Positions 17,219 through 26,094 of a stretch of DNA of 64,000 bases are shown here, piece after piece; position 1 is the first letter of the stretch; each line of letters opens with the position of its first letter. Made by a program: the position numbers and the translations under genes. The stretch is from NCBI GenBank assembly GCA_964411125.1, contig CAYPJU010000023.1:18521-82520 (forward strand), in the 5' to 3' direction. The notes beneath the pieces are model-generated. The model saw nothing but the letters and a program-made list of their open reading frames with translations, had not been told where the DNA came from and made no database searches. This DNA is from JBFIHF01 sp964411125. Its GTDB lineage: Bacteria; Myxococcota_A; Bradymonadia; Bradymonadales; Bradymonadaceae.

Positions 17219-20002
17219 ATGGGCACCTTTCGACGCGCAATCTTGCTCGGCGCCTTGTCGTTCCTCACCGCGTGCGGCTCGTGCGGGGAAGACGGAGCCA
17301 ACAACGGCCCCGGCACCGACGGGAGCAACAACGGCGGCCTCACCTGCGGCGAGCTCGACTGCAGCGCGAACGCGTCATGCAACGACGACGGCGGCGCGCG
17401 GTGTGTCTGCAAGCCCGGCTACGAGGGAGACGGCCGCACGTGCTCCGAGATCACGACGGCGTGCGAATCGGACGACGACTGCGGCAACGGCACCTGCTCG
17501 GACGGCGAATGCGAGTGCGACATGGGCTACGCGCCCGACGGCTCGACGTGCGCGGACGCCGACGAATGCGCGACCGGCACCGACGACTGCGACGAGCGAG
17601 CGACCTGCTCCAACACCGAAGGTTCGTTCGTCTGTACGTGCGGCGCCGGATGGATGGGGGACGGGTTCACCTGCCTCGACCTCGACGAATGCGCGGCGGG
17701 GACCTACGACTGCGACGGCGAAAACTCGGCGTGCGTCAACACGGAAGGGGGCTACGAATGTGGGTGCGCCGACGGATTCACGCTCGTCGGCGACTCGTGC
17801 GCGACCCTGGTCGACTGCAACGCGATGCCCGACGCGTGCGACGACAACGCCACGTGCACCGACACGCCCGACGGGTCGGCGTGCGCCTGCGACGATGGTT
17901 GGCGCGGCGATGGGACGACGTGCTTCGAGACGGGCTTCGCCGACGTCTCGGTCTCGGCCGACGGGGCGTGCGGACGGCGAAACGACGGCTCGGTCTGGTG
18001 CTGGGGCTACGGCGTACCGGCGGGCGAAGCATCGGGGCTGATCGTCCGCGGCATCCGCGACCGTCCGGTGCGCGAGAATTCGAACTCCACCTGGCGCGAG
18101 TTCGTCGGCGGATCGAACAGGTGGTGTGGCATCGAGACGGATGGCACGCTTCACTGCGTCGGCGCCGGCCGACAAGACTCGAAGGTAGGGACCGACTCGG
18201 ACTGGAAACAGGTCGCCCCACACAAGGGATACGCCTTCGACATCTACACCTGTGCGCTCAAGGAAGACGGGACGCGGTGGTGCTGGGGGGTCAACGACCA
18301 GGGGCAGTTCGGCAACGGGACGACCGGGGGGAGCGAAGACCCAATCCAGGTCGACATGGAAGCGTGGACGCAGATCGAGCAATCGCAAGAGTTCGGTTGC
18401 GGCGTCCGCGCCGACTCGACGCTGTGGTGCTGGGGCTCGGGGAACGACGGGCAGTTCGGGGACCCGAGCATCTACGAAGCGCTCGACCCCGTGCAGCTCG
18501 GGACCGCCACCAACTGGGAGCGGGTGAGCGTAGGGAATCGAGGAGCGTGCGCCATTAACAGCGGTGGGGAGCTATGGTGCTGGGGCGGGCTGCTCGACGA
18601 GGAGTTTCGGCGCGAAGAGGGGCTCTGGAAGGATTACGAACTCGACGGGCTCAGCTTCCGCGAATGCGGCGTCCGCACCGACGGCACCCTGTGGTGTTCG
18701 GGCCAGAACCTCTGGGGCGAACGAGGCGACGAAGATTTCCAGAACGGCGCGCTCGCCATGGGGAGCCAGGTCGGGACCGACACCGACTGGGAGCAGGTCG
18801 GCGTCGGGCCCGGACACACCTGCGCCCGCAAGACGAGTGGCGACACCTACTGCTTCGGCCATAATGCGCTCGGGCAGCTCGGCATCGGGGGGCACGGCTT
18901 CCACACCACACCGCAAGCGGTCGACCCGGGCACCGCGTTCACCGCCGTCGCGGCCGGGCAGGCCCACACGTGCGCGATCACCGTCGGCGGCCAATTGCGC
19001 TGCACCGGCAGCAACATCGCCGGTCACCTTGGGCTGGGGCAGAACGTCCTGCACGTTCAGAACTTCACCCGGGTCGGCATGAACAGCGACTGGAAAAACG
19101 TCACGGCGGGGATTCAGCACACCTGCGCGACGCGCGGCAACGGAGGACTGTTCTGCGCCGGGTTCGGCGGAGGAGGACAGACGGGGCTCGGGGAAGGCGC
19201 TCAGATCGCCGTCGAGATGCAGCGCGTCGGCCAGGCGTCGAACTGGGCCGACGTCGACGCGGCTCCCACATGGACCTGCGGGATCACGACGACCGGCCAG
19301 ATCAGTTGCTGGGGCATCAACAAGGCGGGGCAGCTCGGCGACGGCGGCGTCGAGACCGCCTACACCCCGCAGCAGATCGGCACCAACCTCTGGAAGGAGA
19401 TCACGACCTCCGGCTTCGTCGTCGAGGAGGGGCACACCTGCGCCATCGCATCCGACGACTCGCTGTACTGTTGGGGAAAGAACGATCTCGGTCAGGTCGG
19501 GGATGGTTCGATGGCAAACTCGATGGCGCCCGTGCAGGTCGACACCGGGCAATGGACGCAGATCGACGCCGGCGCCGCACACACGTGTGGCGTGAAGGCG
19601 GACGGCACGCTGTGGTGCTGGGGTGCCAATGCCAACGGACGGCTCGGCCTCGGGCAGAACAATCTGCAGGGGACCACCATGCCGACGCAGGTCGGCAGCG
19701 CCACGGACTGGGCGCGGGTCTCGGCTGGCTACCTCAACACCTGCGCGGTCAAGACCAGCGGAACATTGTGGTGCTGGGGGGACGCTACCGCCGGGCTCGT
19801 GGGCCTCGGGGAAGTGCAGCCCGGCTTCGTCGCGGAGCCGACGCGAGTCGGCACCGCAAACAATTGGCAGTACGTCGAGACCGACTACTTCGCGACCTGC
19901 GCCATCAAGCGGGACGGCGGCCTCTTCTGCTGGGGATTCAACCGCGACGGTCAGCTCGGCCTCGGCAACGCCTGGTACCACGTTCCGCAGCTCGTCGAGT
20001 GA
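17219..20002 (+). CDS. Lipoprotein with EGF-like modules and RCC1-type beta-propeller repeats
   Basis: This encodes 927 residues. A lipoprotein signal peptide ends at LTAC. Residues about 40-240 are Cys-rich EGF-like modules; two carry the calcium-binding form (DADECATGTDDC..., DLDECAAGTYDC...). From about 240 to the end there are around twelve RCC1-like repeats of roughly 50 residues, each with a core such as CAxxxxGxLWCWGxNxxGQLGxG (for example GTRWCWGVNDQGQFGNG, DSLYCWGKNDLGQVGDG, GTLWCWGANANGRLGLG), which should fold into one or two seven-bladed propellers. Cys residues in most blades suggest disulfides, in line with export. The combination is typical of surface proteins of predatory or social delta-like bacteria; the ligand is unknown. 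The 253-base gap to the divergent phosphatase holds no gene. Confidence 0.93.
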   Translation: MGTFRRAILLGALSFLTACGSCGEDGANNGPGTDGSNNGGLTCGELDCSANASCNDDGGARCVCKPGYEGDGRTCSEITTACESDDDCGNGTCSDGECECDMGYAPDGSTCADADECATGTDDCDERATCSNTEGSFVCTCGAGWMGDGFTCLDLDECAAGTYDCDGENSACVNTEGGYECGCADGFTLVGDSCATLVDCNAMPDACDDNATCTDTPDGSACACDDGWRGDGTTCFETGFADVSVSADGACGRRNDGSVWCWGYGVPAGEASGLIVRGIRDRPVRENSNSTWREFVGGSNRWCGIETDGTLHCVGAGRQDSKVGTDSDWKQVAPHKGYAFDIYTCALKEDGTRWCWGVNDQGQFGNGTTGGSEDPIQVDMEAWTQIEQSQEFGCGVRADSTLWCWGSGNDGQFGDPSIYEALDPVQLGTATNWERVSVGNRGACAINSGGELWCWGGLLDEEFRREEGLWKDYELDGLSFRECGVRTDGTLWCSGQNLWGERGDEDFQNGALAMGSQVGTDTDWEQVGVGPGHTCARKTSGDTYCFGHNALGQLGIGGHGFHTTPQAVDPGTAFTAVAAGQAHTCAITVGGQLRCTGSNIAGHLGLGQNVLHVQNFTRVGMNSDWKNVTAGIQHTCATRGNGGLFCAGFGGGGQTGLGEGAQIAVEMQRVGQASNWADVDAAPTWTCGITTTGQISCWGINKAGQLGDGGVETAYTPQQIGTNLWKEITTSGFVVEEGHTCAIASDDSLYCWGKNDLGQVGDGSMANSMAPVQVDTGQWTQIDAGAAHTCGVKADGTLWCWGANANGRLGLGQNNLQGTTMPTQVGSATDWARVSAGYLNTCAVKTSGTLWCWGDATAGLVGLGEVQPGFVAEPTRVGTANNWQYVETDYFATCAIKRDGGLFCWGFNRDGQLGLGNAWYHVPQLVE

Positions 20003-20033
20003 AGGCTTGGGGGAGGGAGCGCAACTCGGAGGC

Positions 20034-20080
20034 CTGAGGCTCGAGGTGTGAGGGCTGAGGCTCGAGGGCTGAGGCTCGAG
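20034..20080. repeat. Three copies of a 12-base direct repeat
   Basis: CTGAGGCTCGAG occurs at 20034-20045, 20055-20066 and 20069-20080, just after the EGF/RCC1 gene. The surrounding 530-base gap (20003-20534) also holds GC-rich imperfect palindromes (around 20190-20260) and a short candidate ORF. Origin or function is not evident. Confidence 0.6.
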
Positions 20081-20348
20081 TTCGTGAGCGCGCGTCTCGC
20101 GCGACTCTCGAGGTGTGACGCGCGCAAGGCCACTCGGCCGCGAGCCCAGGAGCTCGGTCCGAGACAAACCCCTCGCGAGATCCCAGCCCCCCTCCGCTTC
20201 GCTCCGGGCCCCTCGATGGGCCCGCCCCCATCGCCTTCGGACGCACCGCGGCCCCGACCAGCGAACCCGAGGTTTGCCGGCCTGTGCTGCAGTGCGACCG
20301 CCTCCCCCACCTTCGAGTGGTCCTTGCTCGAAGGGAGAGGAGGAAGCA

Positions 20349-20399
20349 ATGGCCACCTACGTTTTCGGCCGCCACCTCCATCCGTTGCGAAAAAACTGA
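20349..20399 (+). CDS. Candidate 16-residue leader-like ORF
   Basis: ATG at 20349 is preceded by GAGGAGG with 5 bases between, one of the best ribosome-binding sites in the window. It opens a 16-codon frame (MATYVFGRHLHPLRKN) ending at TGA 20397-20399. A hairpin, CTTCGAG/CTCGAAG at 20311-20333, lies directly before the ribosome-binding site. The extensin-like lipoprotein starts 135 bases downstream. It could be a leader peptide or a real microprotein; conservation is unknown, and chance cannot be excluded in GC-rich DNA. Confidence 0.35.
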   Translation: MATYVFGRHLHPLRKN

Positions 20400-20534
20400 A
20401 AATTTCTCGGGCGCGCTCCTCGTTCACGAGCGGCGACGAAAGTTCGCCTGCCCCGCGATCCCACGCGCCGTTTTGCGCCTCCGGACCGAATTCGCTACAA
20501 CGTCGCCGCTGTGCAATTCGACTCGGGTATCTGA

Positions 20535-21419
<885 letters not shown>

Positions 21420-21441
21420 AATCGCGGGCTCGGCGGACCGT

Positions 21442-21969
21442 CTACAAGTCGTAACGCAGGGTGACGCGGGTCGCGAAGCCGAACCCGAACGAGCCGAAGA
21501 CGGCGAGGTCCGGCGCGAACTGCAGCCCGAGCCAGAGGTCGTCGGCGATCTTCGCCTCGAAGCCCGTCTCGAAGTAGAGCGCTGGCCGCGTCGCCGGGTC
21601 CTCGCCGCCGTACCAGAAGACCTGGTATTCGAACCCCGCGCCGATGTGCGGCCGCACCGAGCGGCCCGGTCGCATCAACTGCCGAACGCCGAGATCGATC
21701 GGGACGAAGGTGATCTCGGGCCCGGCGAGGAATCCGCTCGCCAGGCGTAGATTGAACCCGCGGTCGGCCCACGGGCGAAACAGCACCTCCGGGCGCGCGC
21801 CGAAAGCGAGGCCGATCAGATCCGTTTCGGCGCCGACCCCCACCGACCAATGGTCCGCGAAGCTCGTGGCCTCGGTCACGGTGACGCTGGTGTCCTGGGC
21901 GTTCACCGTCGGGCTCCCGAGCATGAGGAGCATCGCGAAGAGAGATGCGAAGATCCTGTCAGTACGCAT
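21442..21969 (-). CDS. Small outer-membrane beta-barrel-like protein
   Basis: This encodes 175 residues with a cleavable signal peptide (about 1-24, ending VNAQ). The mature part alternates polar and hydrophobic residues in short strands with aromatic ends, and its last residues (VTLRYDL) are typical of a beta-barrel. It resembles small 8-stranded outer-membrane proteins in size and pattern; no specific family is recognised. It starts 11 bases inside the end of the upstream gene, the last member of a three-gene coupled operon. Confidence 0.75.
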   Translation of the reverse strand: MRTDRIFASLFAMLLMLGSPTVNAQDTSVTVTEATSFADHWSVGVGAETDLIGLAFGARPEVLFRPWADRGFNLRLASGFLAGPEITFVPIDLGVRQLMRPGRSVRPHIGAGFEYQVFWYGGEDPATRPALYFETGFEAKIADDLWLGLQFAPDLAVFGSFGFGFATRVTLRYDL

Positions 21970-22531
21970 AGTCGCTCCAGTCCCGAATCAGTCCGCCCCA
22001 CCCGCCGTCGGAGAAGTCTTCCTCCACGCCGAAGCCGAGAGTGAAATCGCCGACTTCACCGTCGGGCGACCAGATCCACACCTCGTAGTCGCCTTCCACC
22101 AACGCCAACGCGATCGGACCGCTCGAGTAGTACGCGCGGCGCATCACGGTCTCGAAGAGCGCTTCGCGTTCCCCGTCGTTTCGCTCCACGAAGACACCCA
22201 CCCCATCGGGGACCTCACGCGGCAAGAACTCGCGGTCCGCGTCGGTGGGGGCGGGAAGTCCGGGCCCGACTACGGCGTACGCCGGCCGAAAGTCCTCGAA
22301 CTTCGCCTTGTGCTCCGTGAGGAGCTCGAACGGTAGCGCGAAGGGTTCCTCATGGGTCATCCGGACCGTGAAGACTTCGTCGCCCTCCTCGAAGGAGCCG
22401 ACGAATGCGTAGCTGATCTGCGGTTTGGGGACGTCGAACTCGAAGTCCTCCGACGTCGTCGGTTGGTGCGCGCCGACGGCAGTGACCGCCGAAACGAGCG
22501 CCGCGGTGAGCCCCAGCGTTCGCCACTTCAT
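21959..22531 (-). CDS. Exported protein of unknown function
   Basis: This encodes 190 residues starting at MKWRTLGLTAALVSAV, with a signal peptide ending near VGAHQP. The mature part is acidic and appears beta-rich (EDFEFDVPKPQISYAFVGSFEEGDEVF; ALALVEGDYEVWIWSPDGEVGDFTLGFGVEEDF). The latter half resembles a carbohydrate- or lectin-like beta sandwich, but I cannot name a family. Its ATG overlaps the TGA of the upstream small lipoprotein (ATGA) and its 3' end overlaps the start of the barrel protein, so the three are translated together. Confidence 0.75.
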   Translation of the reverse strand: MKWRTLGLTAALVSAVTAVGAHQPTTSEDFEFDVPKPQISYAFVGSFEEGDEVFTVRMTHEEPFALPFELLTEHKAKFEDFRPAYAVVGPGLPAPTDADREFLPREVPDGVGVFVERNDGEREALFETVMRRAYYSSGPIALALVEGDYEVWIWSPDGEVGDFTLGFGVEEDFSDGGWGGLIRDWSDYAY

Positions 22532-22800
22532 GGTGCACACTCCCCGGGGGCTCCCGCCTGTTCCGCGTAGAACTCGAGCCCTCGCTCGCACGACTTCGTG
22601 CAGAGCTCTCCGCCCTCTTCCGATCCCCAACAGTCGCCGCTCGCTCGAAAGCGTTCGAGGTTCGTCTCGATCCCCATCGCGTCGTCACGCGCCTCGATGC
22701 AGGCGACGTAGGACGCGCATGCCGAACTCTGATCCACACCGCCCGCGCAACTGGCGAAGACGCCCGCCAGAATCGCGAGCCCCGACAATCTTGCTATCAT
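22528..22800 (-). CDS. Small Cys-rich lipoprotein
   Basis: This encodes 90 residues. A lipoprotein signal peptide ends in FASC. The short mature part has six further Cys residues in patterns such as CASYVAC and CTKSCERG, suggesting disulfides in the periplasm. A strong AGGAGG site precedes the ATG by 4 bases. It is the first gene of a three-gene coupled operon. Function unknown. Confidence 0.78.
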   Translation of the reverse strand: MIARLSGLAILAGVFASCAGGVDQSSACASYVACIEARDDAMGIETNLERFRASGDCWGSEEGGELCTKSCERGLEFYAEQAGAPGECAP

Positions 22801-22810
22801 CGTTCCTCCT

Positions 22811-22824
22811 GATGTTTCGACATC
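22811..22824 (-). promoter_or_regulatory. Hairpin next to the ribosome-binding site of the small lipoprotein operon
   Basis: Read on the minus strand, GATGT-CGAA-ACATC is a perfect 5-base stem immediately before AGGAGG of the 22800 start. It could influence translation or be an operator. The 104-base gap to the ABC permease holds nothing else that I can identify. Confidence 0.35.
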
Positions 22825-22904
22825 TTACCCATAGTAGCTACCGGGCTGCGTCCCCCCAGCTCTCGAATGGAAACAGTCCGGTGAGCGACGCCCCGGGCAG
22901 CTGG

Positions 22905-23744
22905 CTACCGCCGGGCAGGCAGGAGGGCCACCACGGCGAGGGAGACCGCGCAGAGGGTCTGCGCCGGTCCGACGGGAAGATCCCATGCAAAGGCGAAGAA
23001 GTAGCCGAACAACGCACAAATCGCTCCGAGCGCCGCCCCGATCACCATCGAAGCCGTGAACGTGCGGCTGACCCGGATCGCCAGCAAAGCCGGGAGCACG
23101 CTGAACGCGAACGCCGGCAGAGCCCCCAGGACACGGCTCGTCACCGCGATCGCCACCGCGGTCGTCAGGAGGAACACCCCGTCGATCATACGGACGGGGA
23201 GACCTCGCACGCGAGCGTCGGTCGCATCGAGCAACAGCGCGACGAAGCCGCGCCGCCACCACAGGTGGATCGCGACGGTGATCGCGAGGGTGGCTGCCAG
23301 AAGAGCCAACCGCTCGGGGACCACCGCCACGGCACTGCCGAACAGCAGCGACTCGACGTCGGCGATCTCCTGCACGATCCGCGTGCCGAGCACGAGCGTC
23401 CCTGCCGCGCCGAGCAGGAACGTCACGCCGAGCAGCGCGTCGCGACGCTCGGCGTCCGCGGAACGGTCGAGCATCAGCATCGCCACGACCAGCGCGACGC
23501 AGGCCACCGAGCCCGCGGTCGGCGACGCCAGCCAGCCGGGCGCGCCGAGCTGCACCTGCGCGAAGAACGCCAGCGTCACCCCGAGGCTCGCCGTCTGAGA
23601 CAGCGCGGCCGACAGGAAGACCATCCGGCGTAGGACCAGATAAACCCCCATCATCCCCAGCGCGCACCCCGCCATCATCCCGGCGAGGACCGAGTTACCG
23701 AGCAGTTCCCAAGACTCGGCGAAGAGCTGAAGCGACTCGATCAT
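22905..23744 (-). CDS. Metal ABC transporter permease (ZnuB-like)
   Basis: This encodes 279 residues with about eight hydrophobic helices, the size and pattern of ABC-3 family permeases that import zinc or manganese (MGVYLVLRRMVFLSAALSQTA near the N-terminus; VLPALLAIRVSRTF near the C-terminus). The start ATG overlaps the TGA of the ATPase gene (ATGA), so production is coupled. It is the last gene of a seven-gene metal operon. Zinc is favoured over manganese because several neighbours are His-rich; sequence alone cannot prove it. Confidence 0.9.
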   Translation of the reverse strand: MIESLQLFAESWELLGNSVLAGMMAGCALGMMGVYLVLRRMVFLSAALSQTASLGVTLAFFAQVQLGAPGWLASPTAGSVACVALVVAMLMLDRSADAERRDALLGVTFLLGAAGTLVLGTRIVQEIADVESLLFGSAVAVVPERLALLAATLAITVAIHLWWRRGFVALLLDATDARVRGLPVRMIDGVFLLTTAVAIAVTSRVLGALPAFAFSVLPALLAIRVSRTFTASMVIGAALGAICALFGYFFAFAWDLPVGPAQTLCAVSLAVVALLPARR

Positions 23745-24481
23745 CGCTCGGCCTCGTCGAAGGCCTCGGAATGTTCGGCGAGGTCCCCATAGCGCCGCGC
23801 GACCCGTTCGTGTGCCATCACGTCGTGGAACGTCCCGCTCACGGCGAGCTCCCGCTCGCGGTCGAGCACGATGGCGTGGGTGGCGTGGCGTGCGGCCAAC
23901 GACAGGTGGTGGCTCACCACGACCGCGGCGACGTCGTGCTCGCGACGGATCTCGGAGAGGAGCTCGAAGACCGCCCGCTCCGCCTCGACGTCCATCGACG
24001 CCGTCGGCTCGTCGAGCACCAGCAGGTGCGGTTCGCGCACCAGTGCCCTCGCGAGGAGCACGCGCTGGCGCTGACCGACACTGAGTTCTCGGACCGCGTG
24101 GTCGGCCAGCTCGAGACAACCGGTGAGTCGCATCGCCCGCTCGACCGCAGCATCGGTATCGAGGAACGCCAGCGGCCGCAGGAACGACCACCCGGTGTCC
24201 GTCCCGAGCCGCACGACGTCCTCGACGCGCATCGGAACCGTCGGCGAGATCGCCGACTGCTGGGGGACGTAGCCCATGACGTCGTGACACGAGACCTCCC
24301 CCGCCACCGGCTTCACGAGCCCCAGCAACGTCCGAACCAGGGTCGACTTCCCGGCGCCGTTCGGCCCGATGACGAGCCACTCCTCACCGCGACGCACCTC
24401 GAAGGTGAGCGGTGGGAGGAGCGCCCTCCCCGCGTAGCCGACCTCGAGCGCGCGCGTCTCGATCGAGACGTCAGTGCTCAT
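23741..24481 (-). CDS. Metal ABC transporter ATPase (ZnuC-like)
   Basis: This encodes 246 residues from MSTDVSIET. Walker A GPNGAGKST, Q-loop GYVPQQS, signature LSVGQRQRV, Walker B LLVLDEP and the switch His in VVVSHH are all present. A GGGAGGAGG tract abuts this ATG; an ATG 15 bases upstream is an alternative start with better spacing from other signals but no family support. It overlaps the end of the His-rich lipoprotein gene by 11 bases and the permease start by 4. It powers import together with the permease and the binding protein. Confidence 0.93.
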   Translation of the reverse strand: MSTDVSIETRALEVGYAGRALLPPLTFEVRRGEEWLVIGPNGAGKSTLVRTLLGLVKPVAGEVSCHDVMGYVPQQSAISPTVPMRVEDVVRLGTDTGWSFLRPLAFLDTDAAVERAMRLTGCLELADHAVRELSVGQRQRVLLARALVREPHLLVLDEPTASMDVEAERAVFELLSEIRREHDVAAVVVSHHLSLAARHATHAIVLDRERELAVSGTFHDVMAHERVARRYGDLAEHSEAFDEAER

Positions 24482-25190
24482 CCTCCTCCCCGGCATGCTC
24501 GTCGTGCTCGTCTTCGTGGTCGTGCCCCCCTTCCAGGTCGATGTCGGCCTCTATCGCGTCCGCCAGCCGTCCGCGAACCAGCGCGTCGGCTGCCGCGGGA
24601 TCCGATTCGTCGAGCCCCTCGAAGAATTCGGACTCCAGCCGCAGCTCGACGGTCACCCCGACTTCGCCCACCTGACCCTCGACGTGTGCGTCGACCGAAG
24701 TGGCCGCGAACTCCTCCAGTTCGAGGGCGATCTCGAACGGTTCGCCGTCCCCGTTCGTCCCGCGCAGCACCATCGTTTCGACCTCGAGCTCCACGCCCAC
24801 GACGTCCCCCAGCGGGAGTCGGCAGTCGTCCGCACACTCCCCGAGGGCAAACTCTTCGGCACCATCGGTGAGCGTCACGGGGGCGTCGCTCAGCGCCTGC
24901 GACACGATCCACAGCTCGGCTTCTTCGTCCCCTTCCTCCCCCTCACCTCCATGATCGTGCTCGTGGTCATGCCCGGCTGCCTCCCCGGATGCGGCCTCGA
25001 CGAGGAGAGCCACTTCATGGGCCGACACTTCGACCTCTTCGAGCTGTCCGCCCGAGGAGAGGGCCACGGGCCCTTCGAACGAGGCCTCGACATCGAATGA
25101 CGCAGTACCCCAAGCCTCTCCCGCCTCGTTGGCGCAGCCGGCGAGCATCGCGACCGTCATCACTGCGAAAACGCTATTTGCTGAGCGCAT
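24471..25190 (-). CDS. His-rich lipoprotein, probable periplasmic metal binder
   Basis: This encodes 239 residues from MRSANSVFAVMTVAMLAGC, a lipoprotein signal (lipobox LAGC). Two His/Asp/Glu clusters flank the domain: GHDHEHDHGG near residue 75 and the C-terminal tail GGHDHEDEHDEHAGEEDEH. One Cys pair (CADDC) lies between. The body looks beta-rich and acidic. Such His/acidic stretches bind Zn or Ni in metallochaperones. It overlaps both neighbours (17 bases with the binding protein, 11 with the ATPase), so it is an integral part of the uptake operon, perhaps buffering zinc or handing it to the binding protein; that is inference. Confidence 0.85.
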   Translation of the reverse strand: MRSANSVFAVMTVAMLAGCANEAGEAWGTASFDVEASFEGPVALSSGGQLEEVEVSAHEVALLVEAASGEAAGHDHEHDHGGEGEEGDEEAELWIVSQALSDAPVTLTDGAEEFALGECADDCRLPLGDVVGVELEVETMVLRGTNGDGEPFEIALELEEFAATSVDAHVEGQVGEVGVTVELRLESEFFEGLDESDPAAADALVRGRLADAIEADIDLEGGHDHEDEHDEHAGEEDEH

Positions 25191-26085
25191 CGTACAACCT
25201 CCTCGAACTTTCACGGACCATCTCGATGTAGCGCTGACCGGCATCGAACTTCGTCGCTCCGGGCAGCACCACGACTTCGCCTTTTGCCAGCTTCGCCAGC
25301 GAATTCGACGTCTCGCGCGGGTAGTACTCCTCTTGCACGATGACGTCGGCGCCGCTCGTGCGCATCAACTTCAGCACACCAGCGACGTGTTTGGGGTTGG
25401 GTGGAATGCCCGGCTTCGGCTCCACCGTCGTGACCTGTTCGAGGCCGAGCCAGCGGAACGTGTAGCCGAGCGATTCGTGATAGGCGATCACGCGTTTCTT
25501 CGCGGCCGGGAGCTTCGCGAAACGCACCGCCTCCATACGGACGAAGTCCCAAAGCTCCGCCGTGAACTTCTTCGCGTTCGCGGCGTAGACCGCTTTCCCC
25601 TCCGGGTCGATCGCCGTCAGTCGATCCCGCAGCGCGTTTGCGATCGTGATCGCGGACGCGGGGTCACGGTAGAAGTGCGGGTTGCCGCCGGGGTGCACGT
25701 CCCCCTCGGAGCGGTCGACGCGGCGGTCGGTGCCGATGAGGTTCGCGTGACGCGAGGCCTCGAAGACCCCGTTTCCGCCGCGCAGCTTCGGGTTGCGAGC
25801 CTCGCGGACCAGCGGGTCGAGCCACCCCGACTCGAGGTCGAGGCCATTTCGAACGAGCAGGTCCGCCTTGTTGAGCGCCAGGACGAAGCTCGGGCGCGGA
25901 TCGATGTAGTGCGGGTCCGCCGTAGCGGGCGCGAGGGATTCGACGTCCACGCGCTCCCCACCCACCTCGGCCACGATCGCGGCCAGGTCGGGTAGGGAGG
26001 CCACGACGCGAACCTCCGCGGTGGCGATCGCCGGGTACGCCAGAAAGACCAGCGAGACGAGCCATGTCGTCAGTATCGTTTTCAT
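25174..26085 (-). CDS. Metal ABC transporter substrate-binding protein (ZnuA-like)
   Basis: This encodes 303 residues with a Sec signal peptide ending ATAEV. The cluster A-1 family fold is evident: ASLPDLAAIVAEVGGERVDVESLAPATADPHYID (first His ligand in DPHYI), then GGNPHFYRDP (second His), AYHESLGYTF (third His) and an acidic fourth site in VIVQEEYYPR. ZnuA proteins often have a long His-rich loop, which is absent here; the adjacent His-rich lipoprotein may fill that role. AGGAG overlaps the stop of the porin gene and precedes the ATG by 6 bases. It captures the metal in the periplasm for the ABC pump. Confidence 0.93.
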   Translation of the reverse strand: MKTILTTWLVSLVFLAYPAIATAEVRVVASLPDLAAIVAEVGGERVDVESLAPATADPHYIDPRPSFVLALNKADLLVRNGLDLESGWLDPLVREARNPKLRGGNGVFEASRHANLIGTDRRVDRSEGDVHPGGNPHFYRDPASAITIANALRDRLTAIDPEGKAVYAANAKKFTAELWDFVRMEAVRFAKLPAAKKRVIAYHESLGYTFRWLGLEQVTTVEPKPGIPPNPKHVAGVLKLMRTSGADVIVQEEYYPRETSNSLAKLAKGEVVVLPGATKFDAGQRYIEMVRESSRRLYDALSK

Positions 26086-26094
26086 GGTGTGCTC

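Noticed and set aside
22905..24380. Long fused reading frame of the ABC permease
   Set aside because: The upstream part is another frame of the ATPase gene; the permease begins at the ATGA overlap at 23744.
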